Assembly: GCA_002316005.1 (NCBI GenBank)
Contig: DCIM01000025.1
Location: 1-25,746, forward strand
Source of the DNA: Prevotellaceae bacterium UBA1726
Lineage (GTDB): Bacteria > Bacteroidota > Bacteroidia > Bacteroidales > Bacteroidaceae
Direction of reading: 5' to 3'
DNA: 25,746 bases
Shown: positions 15,179 through 23,684 of the stretch, piece after piece
How the letters are laid out: each line of letters starts with the position of its first letter
Numbering within the stretch: the first letter of the stretch is position 1
Program-made: the position numbers and the translations under genes
Notes under the pieces: generated by a model
Told to the model about the DNA's origin: nothing
Seen by the model: only the letters and a program-made list of their open reading frames with translations
The model's database searches: none

Positions 15179-18007
15179 TTACTTACTTTTAGGTATCAAA
15201 GCCTTCTTTACAAATTCTGCCGTATACCCCTTCTTGCACTTTGCCATTTCCTCTGGTGTTCCTTCAAACATTACCTGTCCGCCACTTCTTCCGCCTTCAG
15301 GACCCATATCTATGATATGGTCGGCAAGTTTTATGACATCAAGGTTATGTTCAATGACAACAACTGTATTGCCTTTGTCGACCAACTTTTGCAGAACTCC
15401 CATCAATACACGGATATCCTCGAAATGAAGACCCGTTGTTGGTTCATCGAGTATATAAAGTGTACTTCCTGTATCGCGTTTCGACAGTTCTGTTGCCAAC
15501 TTCACGCGCTGGCTCTCTCCGCCCGAAAGGGTAGTGCAAGGTTGTCCGAGTTTGATGTATCCAAGTCCCACATCTTGAATGGTCTTTATCTTGCGAAGGA
15601 TCTGTGGCACATTCTCAAAGAACTCCACCGCCATGTTGATTGTCATATCAAGGACATCCGAAATACTCTTTCCGCGATAACGAACCTCAAGAGTTTCACG
15701 GTTGTAGCGATGGCCGTGACATACCTCGCAAGGTACCGTCACATCAGGAAGAAAGTTCATCTCAATGGTCTTGTAGCCATTTCCTCCACAAGCCTCGCAG
15801 CGTCCACCCTTAACATTGAATGAGAAACGACCTGGTTTGTAACCACGCATCTTTGCTTCTGGAAGTTCAACAAACAACGAACGAATGTCTGCGAACACAC
15901 CTGTGTATGTAGCTGGGTTAGAACGAGGCGTACGGCCAAGGGGACTCTGGTCTACGGTTACTACCTTATCTATATAGTCAAGTCCTTCTATGCTATCATA
16001 AGCCATAGGCTTCTTTAGCGAACGATAGAAATGATGAGAGAGGATAGGTTGTAGAGTTTCGTTGATGAGTGTTGATTTACCCGAACCGCTCACTCCAGTC
16101 ACGACAATCAGTTTACCAAGAGGGAAGTCAACACTAACATCCTTGAGGTTGTTGCCTTTACAACCTTTTAGCGAAATGCATTTGCCATTTCCCTTGCGAC
16201 GAGAGGAAGGGATTGCAATCTCAAGTTCGCCATTCAGATATTGACTTGTCAAAGTATGCTGCTTGAGCATCTCTTGAGGAGTTCCTTGAAATACAACCTC
16301 TCCACCACGACGGCCGGCCTTAGGACCAATATCAACAACGTAGTCGGCTGCAAGCATCATGTCCTCATCATGCTCCACCACAATTATTGTATTGCCAAGA
16401 TCTCTCAATTCGTTCAATGAAGCAATCAAACGGTTGTTGTCGCGTTGATGTAATCCAATACTTGGCTCATCAAGAATATATAATACATTTACCAGTTGAC
16501 TACCAATCTGTGTCGCTAGTCGAATTCGTTGACTTTCGCCACCTGAAAGTGATCCCGAAGGACGATTCAATGATAAATAGTCAAGACCAACCTCAAGCAA
16601 AAAACTGACACGGGTGCGAATTTCTTTAAGTATCTCGCGTGCAATGTTTTGCTGTCTTTCGTTCAAGTGTTCCTCTACCGTGTCAAGCCATTCTTTCAGG
16701 TCAAGTATATCAAGGTTTGCTACCTCTGTAATATTCTTGTCCCAAATCTTGTATGATAAGGCTTCGCGGTTCAGTCGTTTTCCTTTACATTCGGGACATA
16801 CACAATCCTGCAAGAACTGCTCAGCCCATTTCTGTCCTTGAGCACTATCATCGCTCTCCATGACCTGACGAAGATATTTGATAATGCCGTCAAAGTCGAT
16901 GAAGTAATCGCTTGATGTACGACATACGTCTTTGTCAATTCTAACCTTTTCAAGCGAACCATTCAATATTTCGTTCATTGCATCCTCAGGAATGTCCTTG
17001 ATAGGAGTGTTTAGGTCACAGCCATAATTTGCGAGAAGAGCCTGTATCTGCCAGAATATCATCTGGTTCTTGTATTTGCCAAGCGCTACAATACCTCCAT
17101 CGTGTATTGACATATTGTCGTCAGGAATAACCTTCTTTAAGTCAATGTCGCTAACAGTACCTAATCCCTTGCAATGAGGGCAAGCTCCCTGTGGAGAGTT
17201 GAACGAGAAATTATTAGGTGCAGGGTCGGAGTAGGAGATACCTGTTGTAGGACACATGAGTCGCTTGGAATAGAACTTCACACTACCATCCTCGTTGTCG
17301 AGAATCATAATCAGTCCTTCGCCCTGTTTCATAGCCACCTTGACCGAACTCTTAAGTCGTTCCTCGTCTTTAGCCTGAACTTTCAAGCGGTCGACAACAA
17401 CCTCAATATCATGATTCTTGTATCGGTCCACCTTCATTCCACGTACCAGTTCCTCAATCTCGCCATCAACACGAACATAAAGAAAACCTTTCTTGCGAAG
17501 AGCTTCGAAGAGTTCGCGATAATGTCCTTTTCGACTACGAACCATAGGGGCAAGGATCTGAATCTTGTGGTCAGCATAACGCTCAAGAATCATATCGATG
17601 ACCATCTCCTCTGTATATTTTATCATCTTTTCGCCCGTAGCATAGCTATAAGCCTCACCTGCACGAGCATAAAGAAGACGCATATAGTCGTAAATTTCCG
17701 TCTGTGTGCCGACTGTTGAACGAGGATTGCGGTTCGTAGTTTTCTGGTCGATACTGATTACAGGCGACAATCCCGTTATTTTGTCCACATCAGGACGCTC
17801 CATTCCACCAAGGAAGTTACGGGCATAAGCCGAGAAAGTCTCTATATATCGACGCTGGCCCTCGGCAAAGATAGTATCGAAAGCCAACGACGACTTTCCC
17901 GAACCCGAGAGTCCGGTAATGACAGTCATTTTGTTGCGTGGAATCTCCACATCTATATTCTTGAGGTTGTGTGTTCTGGCACCCCAAATCGATATTTTGT
18001 TATCCAT
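15179..18007 (-). CDS. uvrA: Excinuclease ABC subunit A
   Basis: UvrA recognises DNA damage and loads UvrB in nucleotide excision repair. The 942-residue length is standard. Two ABC ATPase modules are visible: Walker A GLSGSGKSS near residue 32-40 and GVSGSGKSTL near 638-647, with two LSGGESQR signatures. Zinc-binding cysteines occur in CPHCKG (about 272) and in CEACGG with CEVCHG (about 737-763). The start follows the stop of the sorting-domain protein gene by 9 nt, so uvrA is likely transcribed with it. No uvrB or uvrC is in the window. Confidence 0.98.
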   Translation of the reverse strand: MDNKISIWGARTHNLKNIDVEIPRNKMTVITGLSGSGKSSLAFDTIFAEGQRRYIETFSAYARNFLGGMERPDVDKITGLSPVISIDQKTTNRNPRSTVGTQTEIYDYMRLLYARAGEAYSYATGEKMIKYTEEMVIDMILERYADHKIQILAPMVRSRKGHYRELFEALRKKGFLYVRVDGEIEELVRGMKVDRYKNHDIEVVVDRLKVQAKDEERLKSSVKVAMKQGEGLIMILDNEDGSVKFYSKRLMCPTTGISYSDPAPNNFSFNSPQGACPHCKGLGTVSDIDLKKVIPDDNMSIHDGGIVALGKYKNQMIFWQIQALLANYGCDLNTPIKDIPEDAMNEILNGSLEKVRIDKDVCRTSSDYFIDFDGIIKYLRQVMESDDSAQGQKWAEQFLQDCVCPECKGKRLNREALSYKIWDKNITEVANLDILDLKEWLDTVEEHLNERQQNIAREILKEIRTRVSFLLEVGLDYLSLNRPSGSLSGGESQRIRLATQIGSQLVNVLYILDEPSIGLHQRDNNRLIASLNELRDLGNTIIVVEHDEDMMLAADYVVDIGPKAGRRGGEVVFQGTPQEMLKQHTLTSQYLNGELEIAIPSSRRKGNGKCISLKGCKGNNLKDVSVDFPLGKLIVVTGVSGSGKSTLINETLQPILSHHFYRSLKKPMAYDSIEGLDYIDKVVTVDQSPLGRTPRSNPATYTGVFADIRSLFVELPEAKMRGYKPGRFSFNVKGGRCEACGGNGYKTIEMNFLPDVTVPCEVCHGHRYNRETLEVRYRGKSISDVLDMTINMAVEFFENVPQILRKIKTIQDVGLGYIKLGQPCTTLSGGESQRVKLATELSKRDTGSTLYILDEPTTGLHFEDIRVLMGVLQKLVDKGNTVVVIEHNLDVIKLADHIIDMGPEGGRSGGQVMFEGTPEEMAKCKKGYTAEFVKKALIPKSK

Positions 18008-18016
18008 TATTATTGA

Positions 18017-18754
18017 TTACTGGTTAACAGTACTGCGGTCTTCGTTATATCCTCGGAGTAGATTGACATCCTTGCGGAAATGATACTTAATACCATCAGA
18101 ACCTTCTGCGGTAACATCGCAGAAATAAACGCCTTGTGCCACATCTTTTCCGTGGAATGTTCCGTCCCAACCATCTCCTGCAGGGTCAGTCCATTCATAT
18201 AGTTTCTGCCCCCAACGATTATATATTGTTGCCTTAAACTTAACCAAACTCTGGTAAGTCTTAGGACAATAAGTGTCGTTTCTTTGGTCGCCATTAGGCG
18301 AGAAGGCATTTGGCATTTCAAGTTTGCTCTCGCTGATTGTGACAGAAAGTGGCGTTCTTTCTGCCCAGAATTCCTGCGTATAGGCAATAGTGTCGTTGTT
18401 TTGGGTGAATATGGCATGGCATACAATACTTGTGGTGCCTGCCTTTGTGAAAGTCACCTCTGTGTCCTCGTCGTACCTTATAATATAAGGTTCAGTTTCT
18501 TTTTCCTTGGTGAATCGCCATTCGAAGTATGGGTGCCATCCTACTGTATTCTCTGGATTGGCATAGAAACTTACTATCAGCGGAGCATTACCTGAGATGG
18601 CAGGGGCATCTTCGAGAATGTCAACAACCTGTTCGTCACCATCTTTGTCTATATAAACAGCCGATGGATGGAATGTAGGGATATCGTCGTCTGCCAACAT
18701 GAAAGTTGGGGCAAGAATCAACGAAATAACGAGTAATATTCTATTAATTTTCAT
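18017..18754 (-). CDS. Secreted protein with type IX secretion type-B sorting domain (CHU_C-like)
   Basis: The open frame extends to 18859, but the ATG at 18754 begins a clear signal peptide (MKINRILLVISLILAPTFML), leaving a 245-residue protein. The extra 35 codons would cover the intergenic promoters. Residues 30-140 of the shorter form resemble a beta-sandwich/PKD-like module (FYANPENTVGWHPYFEWRF, then TEVTFTKAGTTSIVCHAIF). The last 90 or so match the gliding-motility-associated C-terminal domain: PNAFSPNGDQRNDTY, then IYNRWGQKLYEWTDP, GWDGTFHGKDVAQGVYF and a final VNLLRG. Such domains direct proteins through the type IX secretion system to the surface. A short tail follows the usual end. 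Its role is unknown. It probably shares a transcript with uvrA. Confidence 0.82.
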   Translation of the reverse strand: MKINRILLVISLILAPTFMLADDDIPTFHPSAVYIDKDGDEQVVDILEDAPAISGNAPLIVSFYANPENTVGWHPYFEWRFTKEKETEPYIIRYDEDTEVTFTKAGTTSIVCHAIFTQNNDTIAYTQEFWAERTPLSVTISESKLEMPNAFSPNGDQRNDTYCPKTYQSLVKFKATIYNRWGQKLYEWTDPAGDGWDGTFHGKDVAQGVYFCDVTAEGSDGIKYHFRKDVNLLRGYNEDRSTVNQ

Positions 18755-18791
18755 TTTTCCGAGTAAATAACATACAAAAATAAGTAAAAAA

Positions 18792-18823
18792 GTTGATAAA
18801 CACACTCTTTTTTTGTATTTTTG
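18792..18823 (+). promoter_or_regulatory. Predicted promoter of the LysM/PorT-like operon
   Basis: GTTG (18792-18795), a 20-nt spacer and TATTTTTG (18816-18823) match the Bacteroidota consensus with one mismatch at -33. The leader is about 20 nt. A minus-strand TATTTTTG (plus 18776-18783) in the same 96-nt gap may serve the divergent sorting-domain gene, but its -33 element is unclear. Confidence 0.6.
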
Positions 18824-18850
18824 CACTAAGTTTTTCAAAAAATATAAGAT

Positions 18851-20197
18851 ATGCGACAATTTTTAAGATATTTCATCCTTCTGACTCTTGCTTTTTACTC
18901 ATTTGAGGCAATGGCCCAGACAAATGTGTGGCAAGACATCTATGAAACAAAGAAAAAGGATACCATATATGGAATTTCCCAGAAATATGGTATTACGATG
19001 GAGGAGCTCGTGAATGCAAATCCAGAGATGAAGAAAGAAGGATATAAGCTGAAAAAGGGTACAAAGGTATTCATTCCAAAGAAAAAGGTGGAGGAGACCG
19101 TTAAACCTGTTCAGCAGGATATGAAAACGATGCCGGGACAGACTCTGCGCGTTGGTATAATGCTGCCACTTCATGATGTAGATGGCGATGGAAAACGAAT
19201 GGTAGAGTACTATCGTGGTGTCCTCATGGCATGCGATTCTCTTCGCCAGCAAGGTGTCAATACAGATGTCCATGCATGGAATGTCAATATCGATTCTGAC
19301 ATTCGTGTCACTCTCCTTGACGAGTCGGCAAAGAATCTGGATGTGATTTTTGGTCCTCTTTATACAAAGCAGGTACAGCCAGTTGCAGATTTCTGCAAGA
19401 GTAACGACATAAAACTCGTCATTCCTTTCTCTATTTCTGCAAATGATGTGCAGACAAATGATCATGTTTACCAAGTTTATCAGAATGGCACACAGTTGAA
19501 TGATCGTGCGATTGGTGCATATATGGGATTGTTCAAGGACTGTAATGCAGTATTCATTGATTGCAACGACACAACATCTCGCAAGGGAATCTTCACATTC
19601 GGACTTCGCAAGCAACTTGAAGCGCAGAACATCAGCTATCAGATAACAAACCTCTCATCTTCTGAGACTCAGTTCCAAAAGGCATTCTCAAAGACTAAGA
19701 AGAATGTTGTTATCTTGAATACTGGTCGTTCGCCAGAGTTGAATCTTGCTTTCCGCAAGTTGAACGAGTTGCGCCTTACACAGCCAAACATCGACATTTC
19801 TATGTTTGGATACAACGAGTGGCTTTCTTACGAGAGCGTCTACCGTGAGTTGTTCCATAGATACGACACCTATATCCCTTCTACCTATTATTATTACAAG
19901 GGACTTACGCGTATTGCCTCTTTCGAACAGAATTACAAAAACTGGTTCGGTTTGGAATTGCAGGATCAATACATTCCACGCTTTGCCATCACCGGTTATG
20001 ATCAGGCAATGTTCTTCCTTCGTGGACTTTACGAACGAGGAAGTGCTTTCGATGGAACACGCAAGGAGTCTGCATACAAGCATATCCAGATACCTCTTCA
20101 CTTTAAGCGCGTTGCCGAAGGTGGAGGAATGCAGAATGCAGCCTTCGAGTTGGTTCACTATGGAAAGAATCAGGTAATTGGTACTATTGATTATTAA
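18851..20197 (+). CDS. LysM plus type-1 periplasmic-binding-protein fusion
   Basis: This 448-residue exported protein has a signal peptide (1-22, ending FEAMAQ). A LysM domain at about 31-76 (DTIYGISQKYGITMEELVNANP, then KKGTKVFIP) should bind peptidoglycan. From about residue 98 it has the fold of a type-1 periplasmic binding protein (LRVGIMLPLHDVDGDGKRM, NLDVIFGPLYTKQVQPVADF, KLVIPFSISAND, FAITGYDQAMFFLRGLYERG). No ABC permease or ATPase gene is nearby, so it is more likely a cell-wall sensor or scaffold than a transporter component; a comparison with LpoA is inference. Its stop overlaps the start of the next gene (TAATG). Confidence 0.85.
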   Translation: MRQFLRYFILLTLAFYSFEAMAQTNVWQDIYETKKKDTIYGISQKYGITMEELVNANPEMKKEGYKLKKGTKVFIPKKKVEETVKPVQQDMKTMPGQTLRVGIMLPLHDVDGDGKRMVEYYRGVLMACDSLRQQGVNTDVHAWNVNIDSDIRVTLLDESAKNLDVIFGPLYTKQVQPVADFCKSNDIKLVIPFSISANDVQTNDHVYQVYQNGTQLNDRAIGAYMGLFKDCNAVFIDCNDTTSRKGIFTFGLRKQLEAQNISYQITNLSSSETQFQKAFSKTKKNVVILNTGRSPELNLAFRKLNELRLTQPNIDISMFGYNEWLSYESVYRELFHRYDTYIPSTYYYYKGLTRIASFEQNYKNWFGLELQDQYIPRFAITGYDQAMFFLRGLYERGSAFDGTRKESAYKHIQIPLHFKRVAEGGGMQNAAFELVHYGKNQVIGTIDY

Positions 20198-20952
20198 TGA
20201 GACGCTTCATCTACATATCGCTTTTCTTGCTGATGTTGCCATTCGTGGCACAGGCTCAGGTGGGTGACCATCGTAACGACCTTGCAATAGGTTTCAACGG
20301 TGGTTATGTGCTTACGAATGTCGGTTTCTCGCCAAAGGTGACACAAGGCTATCTTCCTGGAAAAACCTTTGGTATCTCAACCCGTTATGTATGCGAGAAG
20401 TATTTCAGTTCAATATGCTCGCTATATGCAGAACTGAACTATACTGAGATGGGATGGCGTGAGAAAATCCTCACTATCAATTCACAACCCGTTTTCAACG
20501 AGAATACAGGGCAGAATGATGCTTATGAGCGCAAGTTAGGATACATTCAGTTGCCATTTATGGCTCATCTGGCTTGGGGTAGGGAAGTGAAAGGTTTCAA
20601 CTTCTTCTTCCAGATAGGACCTCAGTTTGGCTATCTGCTTAGCGAGAAGACAAATACCAACTACACATTGCAGAACATGAACATTGAAGACAGAGCAAAC
20701 AAAACATACGCTCAGGATTCAATGGCCGTAGAAAATAAGTTTGATTATGGTATTTGTGCCGGTTTGGGAATTGAATATTCCCATCCGAAGGTAGGTCACT
20801 TCCTGCTCGAAGGCCGTTACTACTACGGACTTGGAAATATATATGGAGCAACAAAGGCAGATTATTTCGGAAAGTCTAATCAAGCCGCCATTGAGGTGAA
20901 GCTCTCTTACCTGTTCGATATCAAACGAACGAAGAATGTGAAAAGAAAATAA
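20197..20952 (+). CDS. PorT-family outer-membrane beta-barrel protein
   Basis: This 251-residue protein has a signal peptide (MRRFIYISLFLLMLPFVAQA), followed by alternating strands typical of small outer-membrane barrels. Signatures include AIGFNGGYVLTNVGF, LYAELNYTEMGWREK, KLGYIQLPFMAHLAWG, FFFQIGPQFGYLLS and YGICAGLGIEYS, the PorT/opacity-like pattern common in Bacteroidota. PorT of Porphyromonas is needed for type IX secretion, but this broad family has many members with other or unknown roles. Translation is coupled to the LysM gene by a one-base stop/start overlap, so the two products probably work together in the envelope. Confidence 0.82.
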   Translation: MRRFIYISLFLLMLPFVAQAQVGDHRNDLAIGFNGGYVLTNVGFSPKVTQGYLPGKTFGISTRYVCEKYFSSICSLYAELNYTEMGWREKILTINSQPVFNENTGQNDAYERKLGYIQLPFMAHLAWGREVKGFNFFFQIGPQFGYLLSEKTNTNYTLQNMNIEDRANKTYAQDSMAVENKFDYGICAGLGIEYSHPKVGHFLLEGRYYYGLGNIYGATKADYFGKSNQAAIEVKLSYLFDIKRTKNVKRK

Positions 20953-20978
20953 ACTAATAATAATAACCCCGCCTTTCT

Positions 20979-22535
20979 ATGACCTTCCATTTGTGGGAGT
21001 TGTATAGAGAGGCATTAAAAGAATCAAAATTTATGTTCGAAGGACAACCAAAAGGTCTTTGGGCCTTGGCATTTGCCAACACAGGCGAGCGTTTCGGTTA
21101 CTACACCATGCTCGCAGTATTCATTCTCTTCCTCCAGGCGAATTTCGGCTGGTCAGCAGGAACAGCAGGAACTGTTTATTCTTCATTCCTCGCTTGTGTC
21201 TACTTCCTCCCAATCATCGGTGGTGCTTGTGCCGACAAGTGGGGCTATTCTAAGATGGTTACCATTGGTATCTTCATCATGTTCGTGGGATATGCTCTTC
21301 TCTCTATTCCTATGGGCAAGAGCTTTGTTGCTGTTGCCGCTATGGCTGCTGCCTTGCTGCTCGTCAGTTTGGGAACAGGTCTGTTCAAGGGTAACCTCCA
21401 GGTAATGGTGGGCGACCTCTATAACGACGCTCAGTATGCTCATAAGCGTGATGCAGGTTTCTCTCTCTTCTATATGCTCATCAATGTTGGTGCTATGTTC
21501 GCTCCAACTGCTGCTATCGGCATTATGAACTGGGCACAGAACTCACTCGGTATCTCAGAGGCTGATTCTTATCACTTTGCATTCGCCGTAGCTTGCGTTT
21601 CACTCATCGTTTCAATCGGCATCTACTATGCTTTTAAGTCTACATTTGCTCATGTTCTTACCGTTTCAAAGAAGGACGATGCTCATAAGGAGGCTGTTGT
21701 CGACGATATGAGTCCTGCTGAGACAAAGGAGCGTATTGTTTGTCTGTGTCTCGTATTTGCAGTTGTAATCTTCTTCTGGATGGCATTCCATCAGAATGGT
21801 GCTACTCTCACTTACTTCGCTCGCGACTTCGTTGCTACCTCTGCAACTGGCGTTACAGCTATGGAGATGGATGTGACAAACCTTGTGGCATGTATCCTTA
21901 TCGTTTACGGACTCTTTGGTATCTTCCAGAATAAGGGAAAGGGTCAGATTATCTCGTTGGTACTCATCGTTGCTGCTGCCATCTATCTCGGCTTGCAGTA
22001 TGCACATGTTACAGAGGTCAGCATCGCAGCACCAATCTTCCAGCAGTTTAACCCATGTTTTGTTATTGCCCTCACTCCTGTTTCAATCGGTATCTTCGGT
22101 TGGTTGAACAAGAAGGGTAAGGAACCAAAGGCTCCTGTAAAGATTGGTCTTGGTATGATTGTTGCTGCTATCGCATATTTGCTCATGACCGTTTCTACAC
22201 TCGGTCTTCCTGCACCAAATGCTGATGCACCTGAGCATCTTGCAAACATGAATCCAAACCTCTTGGTTTCTACATACCTCATCCTTACTTTTGCTGAGCT
22301 TCTCCTTTCTCCAATCGGCATTTCGTTTGTGACAAAGGTTGCTCCAACAAAGTACAAGGGTACTATGATGGGACTTTGGTTTGGTGCAACAGCTGTAGGT
22401 AACTTCCTTGTTTCTATCCCAACAAGACTCTGGGGCAATGAGCACTATGTTGTTTGGGGTACGCTGATGGGAATCTGCCTCGTTGCAGCTCTATTCATCT
22501 TCTCTATCATTAAGAAGCTGAACAAGGTGGCATAA
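20979..22535 (+). CDS. POT/PTR2-type proton-dependent oligopeptide transporter
   Basis: This 518-residue inner-membrane protein has about 12-14 helices and belongs to the major facilitator superfamily, POT branch. Signatures are GERFGYYTMLAVFILFLQ at 36-53 and FSLFYMLINVGAMFAP in the fifth-helix region. The usual ExxER proton-coupling motif is altered: E37 and R38 are kept, but the first glutamate position is Asn34. This suggests a divergent subfamily whose substrate or coupling may differ. It starts 26 nt after the PorT-like gene and may be co-transcribed with it. A hairpin follows at 22568-22607. Confidence 0.88.
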   Translation: MTFHLWELYREALKESKFMFEGQPKGLWALAFANTGERFGYYTMLAVFILFLQANFGWSAGTAGTVYSSFLACVYFLPIIGGACADKWGYSKMVTIGIFIMFVGYALLSIPMGKSFVAVAAMAAALLLVSLGTGLFKGNLQVMVGDLYNDAQYAHKRDAGFSLFYMLINVGAMFAPTAAIGIMNWAQNSLGISEADSYHFAFAVACVSLIVSIGIYYAFKSTFAHVLTVSKKDDAHKEAVVDDMSPAETKERIVCLCLVFAVVIFFWMAFHQNGATLTYFARDFVATSATGVTAMEMDVTNLVACILIVYGLFGIFQNKGKGQIISLVLIVAAAIYLGLQYAHVTEVSIAAPIFQQFNPCFVIALTPVSIGIFGWLNKKGKEPKAPVKIGLGMIVAAIAYLLMTVSTLGLPAPNADAPEHLANMNPNLLVSTYLILTFAELLLSPIGISFVTKVAPTKYKGTMMGLWFGATAVGNFLVSIPTRLWGNEHYVVWGTLMGICLVAALFIFSIIKKLNKVA

Positions 22536-22567
22536 CAATTTCATCTTTGTGATGTACTAAACATATG

Positions 22568-22607
22568 AGAGACTGGTTTTCCCATAGATTGGTGAATGCC
22601 AGTCTCT
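22568..22607 (+). terminator. Hairpin after the POT transporter gene
   Basis: AGAGACTGG (22568-22576) and CCAGTCTCT (22599-22607) form a perfect 9-bp stem with a 22-nt loop. The following sequence, TAATTTT, is a weak T-tract. It may terminate the transporter transcript, or act in the leader of the next gene, whose start is 21 nt downstream. No consensus promoter was found in the gap 22536-22627. Confidence 0.55.
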
Positions 22608-22627
22608 TAATTTTAAAATATAAAACT

Positions 22628-23512
22628 ATGAGAAAACTATCATTTACATTCATTGCATTTGTTGCAATATGTATGTGCTCGTGCCATAATAATAAGGTGG
22701 AATCAGTTCAGGGTTCTGATAGCGATTCTGTGACAACTGACTCTGTATCGGAATTAGTCATTAAGGCTGACACAATCAAAACCGCAACTGTTGAATACTC
22801 TGACAAACGTGGTTGCTGGGATTACAAATCAAAGATTGAATATCCTGTCGATGGTCCTGAACAATTGGTCGCAACCGTTCGTGAATGGATTTCTGAGACT
22901 TTGAGAAATGTTGGTTTTGAAGAGAAAAAGGGAACTGCATACACAGGCGACATGGCAGATGGACAGACTATGTGCAAGCATTATGCTAAGGACTATTTGA
23001 GTAGAATCAATATGGCAGATTATGAAGATTTGCCAGGTGATGTCCGTTGTGCATTGGATGAAGATATTGTCAAGGAATTTGAAAACGACAATCTTATCAG
23101 TTTCAATTGTCAACAGTATTGGTATGGTGGTGGCGCTCATGGTGGAACAACCATTTCGGGCACAACCTTCCGCAAGAGTGATGGGAAACGCTTGGATTGG
23201 AACATGATTGCGTCGAAAAAGGCTTTGAACCCTATAATCGTTTCTGAATTGAAGAAATGTTTTGAGGTGAAGACAGATGAGGAACTCATGGAGTGCTTGA
23301 TGCTCTATGGCGATGAATTCCCAGAACATCCTACAGTTTCTGACATTCCTCTCCCTAAGACAGCACCTTGGATTTCGTCAGAAGGACTTGTAATGATTTA
23401 TCAGCAATATGAAATTGCGGCATATGCAGCTGGAATGCCAACGGTTACTATCCCATGGAACCAACTCGACAAATATATTGCTAATGATTATAAAACGCTG
23501 ATTAAGAAGTAG
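22628..23512 (+). CDS. DUF4163/DUF3298 (RsiV-like) lipoprotein
   Basis: The frame opens at 22565, but the ATG at 22628 begins a lipoprotein signal (MRKLSFTFIAFVAICMCSC, with Cys19 as the likely lipid site), giving 294 residues. The upstream codons would run through the hairpin. The C-terminal half has the DUF3298 pattern: YWYGGGAHGGTTISGTTFRK, PWISSEGLVMIYQQYEIAAY and AAGMPTVTIPW. In Bacillus this fold occurs in RsiV, an anti-sigma factor that binds lysozyme, and in the PdaC family. Here there is no sigma-factor gene nearby, so the role is unknown. It is probably a periplasm-facing membrane lipoprotein. A terminator follows at 23537. Confidence 0.85.
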   Translation: MRKLSFTFIAFVAICMCSCHNNKVESVQGSDSDSVTTDSVSELVIKADTIKTATVEYSDKRGCWDYKSKIEYPVDGPEQLVATVREWISETLRNVGFEEKKGTAYTGDMADGQTMCKHYAKDYLSRINMADYEDLPGDVRCALDEDIVKEFENDNLISFNCQQYWYGGGAHGGTTISGTTFRKSDGKRLDWNMIASKKALNPIIVSELKKCFEVKTDEELMECLMLYGDEFPEHPTVSDIPLPKTAPWISSEGLVMIYQQYEIAAYAAGMPTVTIPWNQLDKYIANDYKTLIKK

Positions 23513-23536
23513 AATAATCACCTCTTATAAACATTA

Positions 23537-23573
23537 AAGCCTCGACCGAAAAATGGTTCGAGGCTTTTCTTTT
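23537..23573 (+). terminator. Intrinsic terminator after the DUF3298 lipoprotein gene
   Basis: AGCCTCGA (23538-23545) pairs with TCGAGGCT (23558-23565), extended inward by CC/GG with one bulged T. The run TTTTCTTTTT follows. The 22-bp repeat array begins directly after it. Confidence 0.85.
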
Positions 23574-23575
23574 TA

Positions 23576-23659
23576 TCCCCAAGGCGTAAAACACTTGTCC
23601 CCACGCTGAAAAACAACTGTCCCCGCATTGAAAAACAACTGTCCCCACGCCGTGGGGAC
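23576..23659. repeat. 22-bp tandem repeat array with terminal palindrome (copy 2, inverted)
   Basis: CCCC runs begin at 23577, 23599, 23621 and 23643, again 22 nt apart. Units are 23584-23605 (degenerate), 23606-23627 and 23628-23649. They are the reverse complement of the units at 51-116. The right edge is a perfect palindrome, GTCCCCACG (23641-23649) and CGTGGGGAC (23651-23659). The left edge TCCCCAAGGCGT (23576-23587) is identical, on the same strand, to 42-53 in copy 1. The array fills the space between two convergent lipoprotein genes and might end the minus-strand transcript. Confidence 0.85.
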
Positions 23660-23663
23660 AAAC

Positions 23664-23684
23664 TCATTTCATTTGTTTCTATTT
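23664..23684. repeat. 21-nt direct repeat flanking array copy 2
   Basis: This is an exact copy of 20-40 on the same strand, lying four bases after the array palindrome. It overlaps the stop codon and last codon of the minus-strand lipoprotein gene (stop at 23679-23681), so the repeat reaches into coding sequence here. Confidence 0.75.

Noticed and set aside
18755..18859. Longer N-terminus of the sorting-domain protein starting at 18859
   Set aside because: It would overlap the divergent gene and its promoter, and would place the signal peptide internally; the ATG at 18754 begins a normal signal peptide.
22565..22627. Longer N-terminus of the DUF3298 lipoprotein starting at 22565
   Set aside because: Its codons run through a 9-bp-stem hairpin, and the lipoprotein signal begins at the ATG at 22628.
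20979..23512. DUF3298/RsiV-like protein considered as an anti-sigma factor
   Set aside because: No sigma-factor gene is adjacent, and the protein begins with a lipoprotein signal rather than a cytoplasmic anti-sigma domain.
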